In this document: positions 63,340 through 64,000 of the stretch, one piece after another
Layout of the letters: each line of letters starts with the position of its first letter
How positions within the stretch are numbered: position 1 is the stretch's first letter
DNA from: Astur gentilis
Lineage: Eukaryota; Chordata; Aves; Accipitriformes; Accipitridae
Length of the DNA stretch: 64,000 nucleotides
NCBI RefSeq assembly: GCF_929443795.1
Contig: NC_064899.1
Coordinates: 16,517,501 to 16,581,500, forward strand
Direction: 5' to 3'
Made by a program: the position numbers and the translations under genes
The notes under the pieces: model-generated
Databases searched by the model: none
Told to the model about the DNA's origin: nothing
Seen by the model: only the letters and a program-made list of their open reading frames with translations

Positions 63340-64000
63340 GCACCCTTTTCAAGGATCACCTCCTCCAAGCTCAAGAAAGGTCCATCCCAACAAGCAGGAA
63401 ATCAAGCAAAGGCAGCAGGAGGCCTGCATGGATAGGCAACGAGCTCCTAACTGACTTCAGACTCAGAAAAGAAGTGTATAGGAGGTGGAAGCAGGGGCAG
63501 GTAACCCAGGAGGAGTACAGAGTTGCTGTCTGATCATGCAGAGACAGGGTTAGGAAAGTCAAAGCTGATCTGGACTTGAATCTGGTGAGGGGTGCGAAGG
63601 GCAACAAGAAAGGATTCTACAAGTATGTAAACAGCAAAAGGAAAACTAGGGAAAATACAGGCCCTCTGCTGAATGGGGCAGGGGAGCCGATGACAAAGAC
63701 CATGGAAAAGGCCAAGGTACTCAATGCCTTCTTTGCCTTAGTCTTTACCATAAAGACCAGCCTTCAGGAAGCCCAGGCCCCTCAGACCAGAGGGAAAGTC
63801 TGGAGCAAAGTCGACTTACCCTCGGTGGAGGAGGACCAGGTTAGGGAGCACTTAAACAAACTGGAAATACATTAAGTCCACAGGGCCAGACAAGTTGTGT
63901 CCACAAGCACTGAGGGAGCTGGCTGATGTCGCTGCGAGGCCACTCTCTCTCTTTGAAAGGTCACTGCAACTGGGAGAGGTTCCTGAAGACTGAACTCCTA
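63340..64000 (+). pseudogene. CR1 ORF2 remnant, pre-RT and N-terminal RT region
   Basis: Starting around 63351 (KDHLLQAQER, then RRPAW and WKQGQVTQEEYR), the plus-strand frame follows avian CR1 ORF2. It continues as KGNKKGFYKYVNSKRKTREN, KAKVLNAFFALVF, EEDQVREHLNKLEIH, and, after a frameshift, TGPDK, LRELADV and FERSLQLGEVPED. Decay is clear: an in-frame TGA at about 63530, a one-base shift near 63874 and a Trp-to-stop change near 63991. The endonuclease domain that should precede this region is absent. The element runs off the right edge, so the catalytic YxDD part is not seen. Confidence 0.85.

Larger units (their letters stand above)
62690..64000 (+). mobile_element. CR1 LINE copy with internal deletion (partial at window edge)
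   Basis: A plus-strand non-LTR retrotransposon inserted in the BLOC1S5 intron, opposite to the gene. The ORF1 esterase is followed after only about 115 bases by the region of ORF2 just before the reverse transcriptase. The ORF2 endonuclease, expected to take up about a kilobase, is missing. The left end is fuzzy and no target duplication could be assessed. Both reading frames are broken, so the copy is dead. Confidence 0.8.

Noticed and set aside
1..64000. tRNA genes, CRISPR arrays, prokaryotic operons or novel defence-type systems
   Set aside because: No tRNA B-box pattern or repeat-spacer array was seen. The window is an ordinary vertebrate locus of two known genes and repeats.

Overview
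This window is vertebrate nuclear DNA, almost certainly from a bird and probably a neoavian one. The evidence is the intron/exon structure of two vertebrate genes, CR1-type LINE fragments with bird-like 3' ends, and a solo LTR that I recognise as a common avian ERV family. The species call comes from recalled repeat families, not from a database search.

Layout. (1) 1-19959, minus strand: the 5' seven exons of TXNDC5 (ERp46/EndoPDI), an ER protein disulfide isomerase. They encode a signal peptide, thioredoxin domain 1, thioredoxin domain 2 and the following linker, 303 codons in all, and every splice phase agrees. The third thioredoxin domain and the ER-retention tail lie off the left edge. 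(2) About 19.1-20.17 kb: a CpG island holding exon 1 and a GC-box promoter, flanked sharply by AT-rich DNA. (3) About 20.2-50.6 kb: a roughly 30 kb intergenic interval with no gene I can support. It contains a minus-strand CR1 3' end (23.3-23.7 kb), a solo LTR (24.7-25.3 kb), a decayed CR1 RT-like stretch (32.8-33.4 kb), a CR1 3' tail (46.9 kb) and small tandem or homopolymer repeats. (4) 50.6-61.9 kb, minus strand: the last two coding exons of BLOC1S5 (muted, a BLOC-1 subunit), with a possible 3' UTR and a 9.2 kb intron. Its upstream exons lie off the right edge. (5) About 62.69-64.0 kb, plus strand: a decayed CR1 copy inside the BLOC1S5 intron, with the ORF1 esterase domain followed almost directly by the middle of ORF2.

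The two genes are in the same order and orientation as in human 6p24.3, where a BLOC1S5-TXNDC5 readthrough transcript is known. TXNDC5 works in oxidative folding in the ER and BLOC1S5 in the biogenesis of lysosome-related organelles; nothing in the sequence ties them functionally. I found no undescribed system. The most checkable observations are an inverted CCACG/CGTGG element matching the ER-stress UPRE just downstream of exon 1, the splice-phase prediction for readthrough, and the internally deleted CR1.
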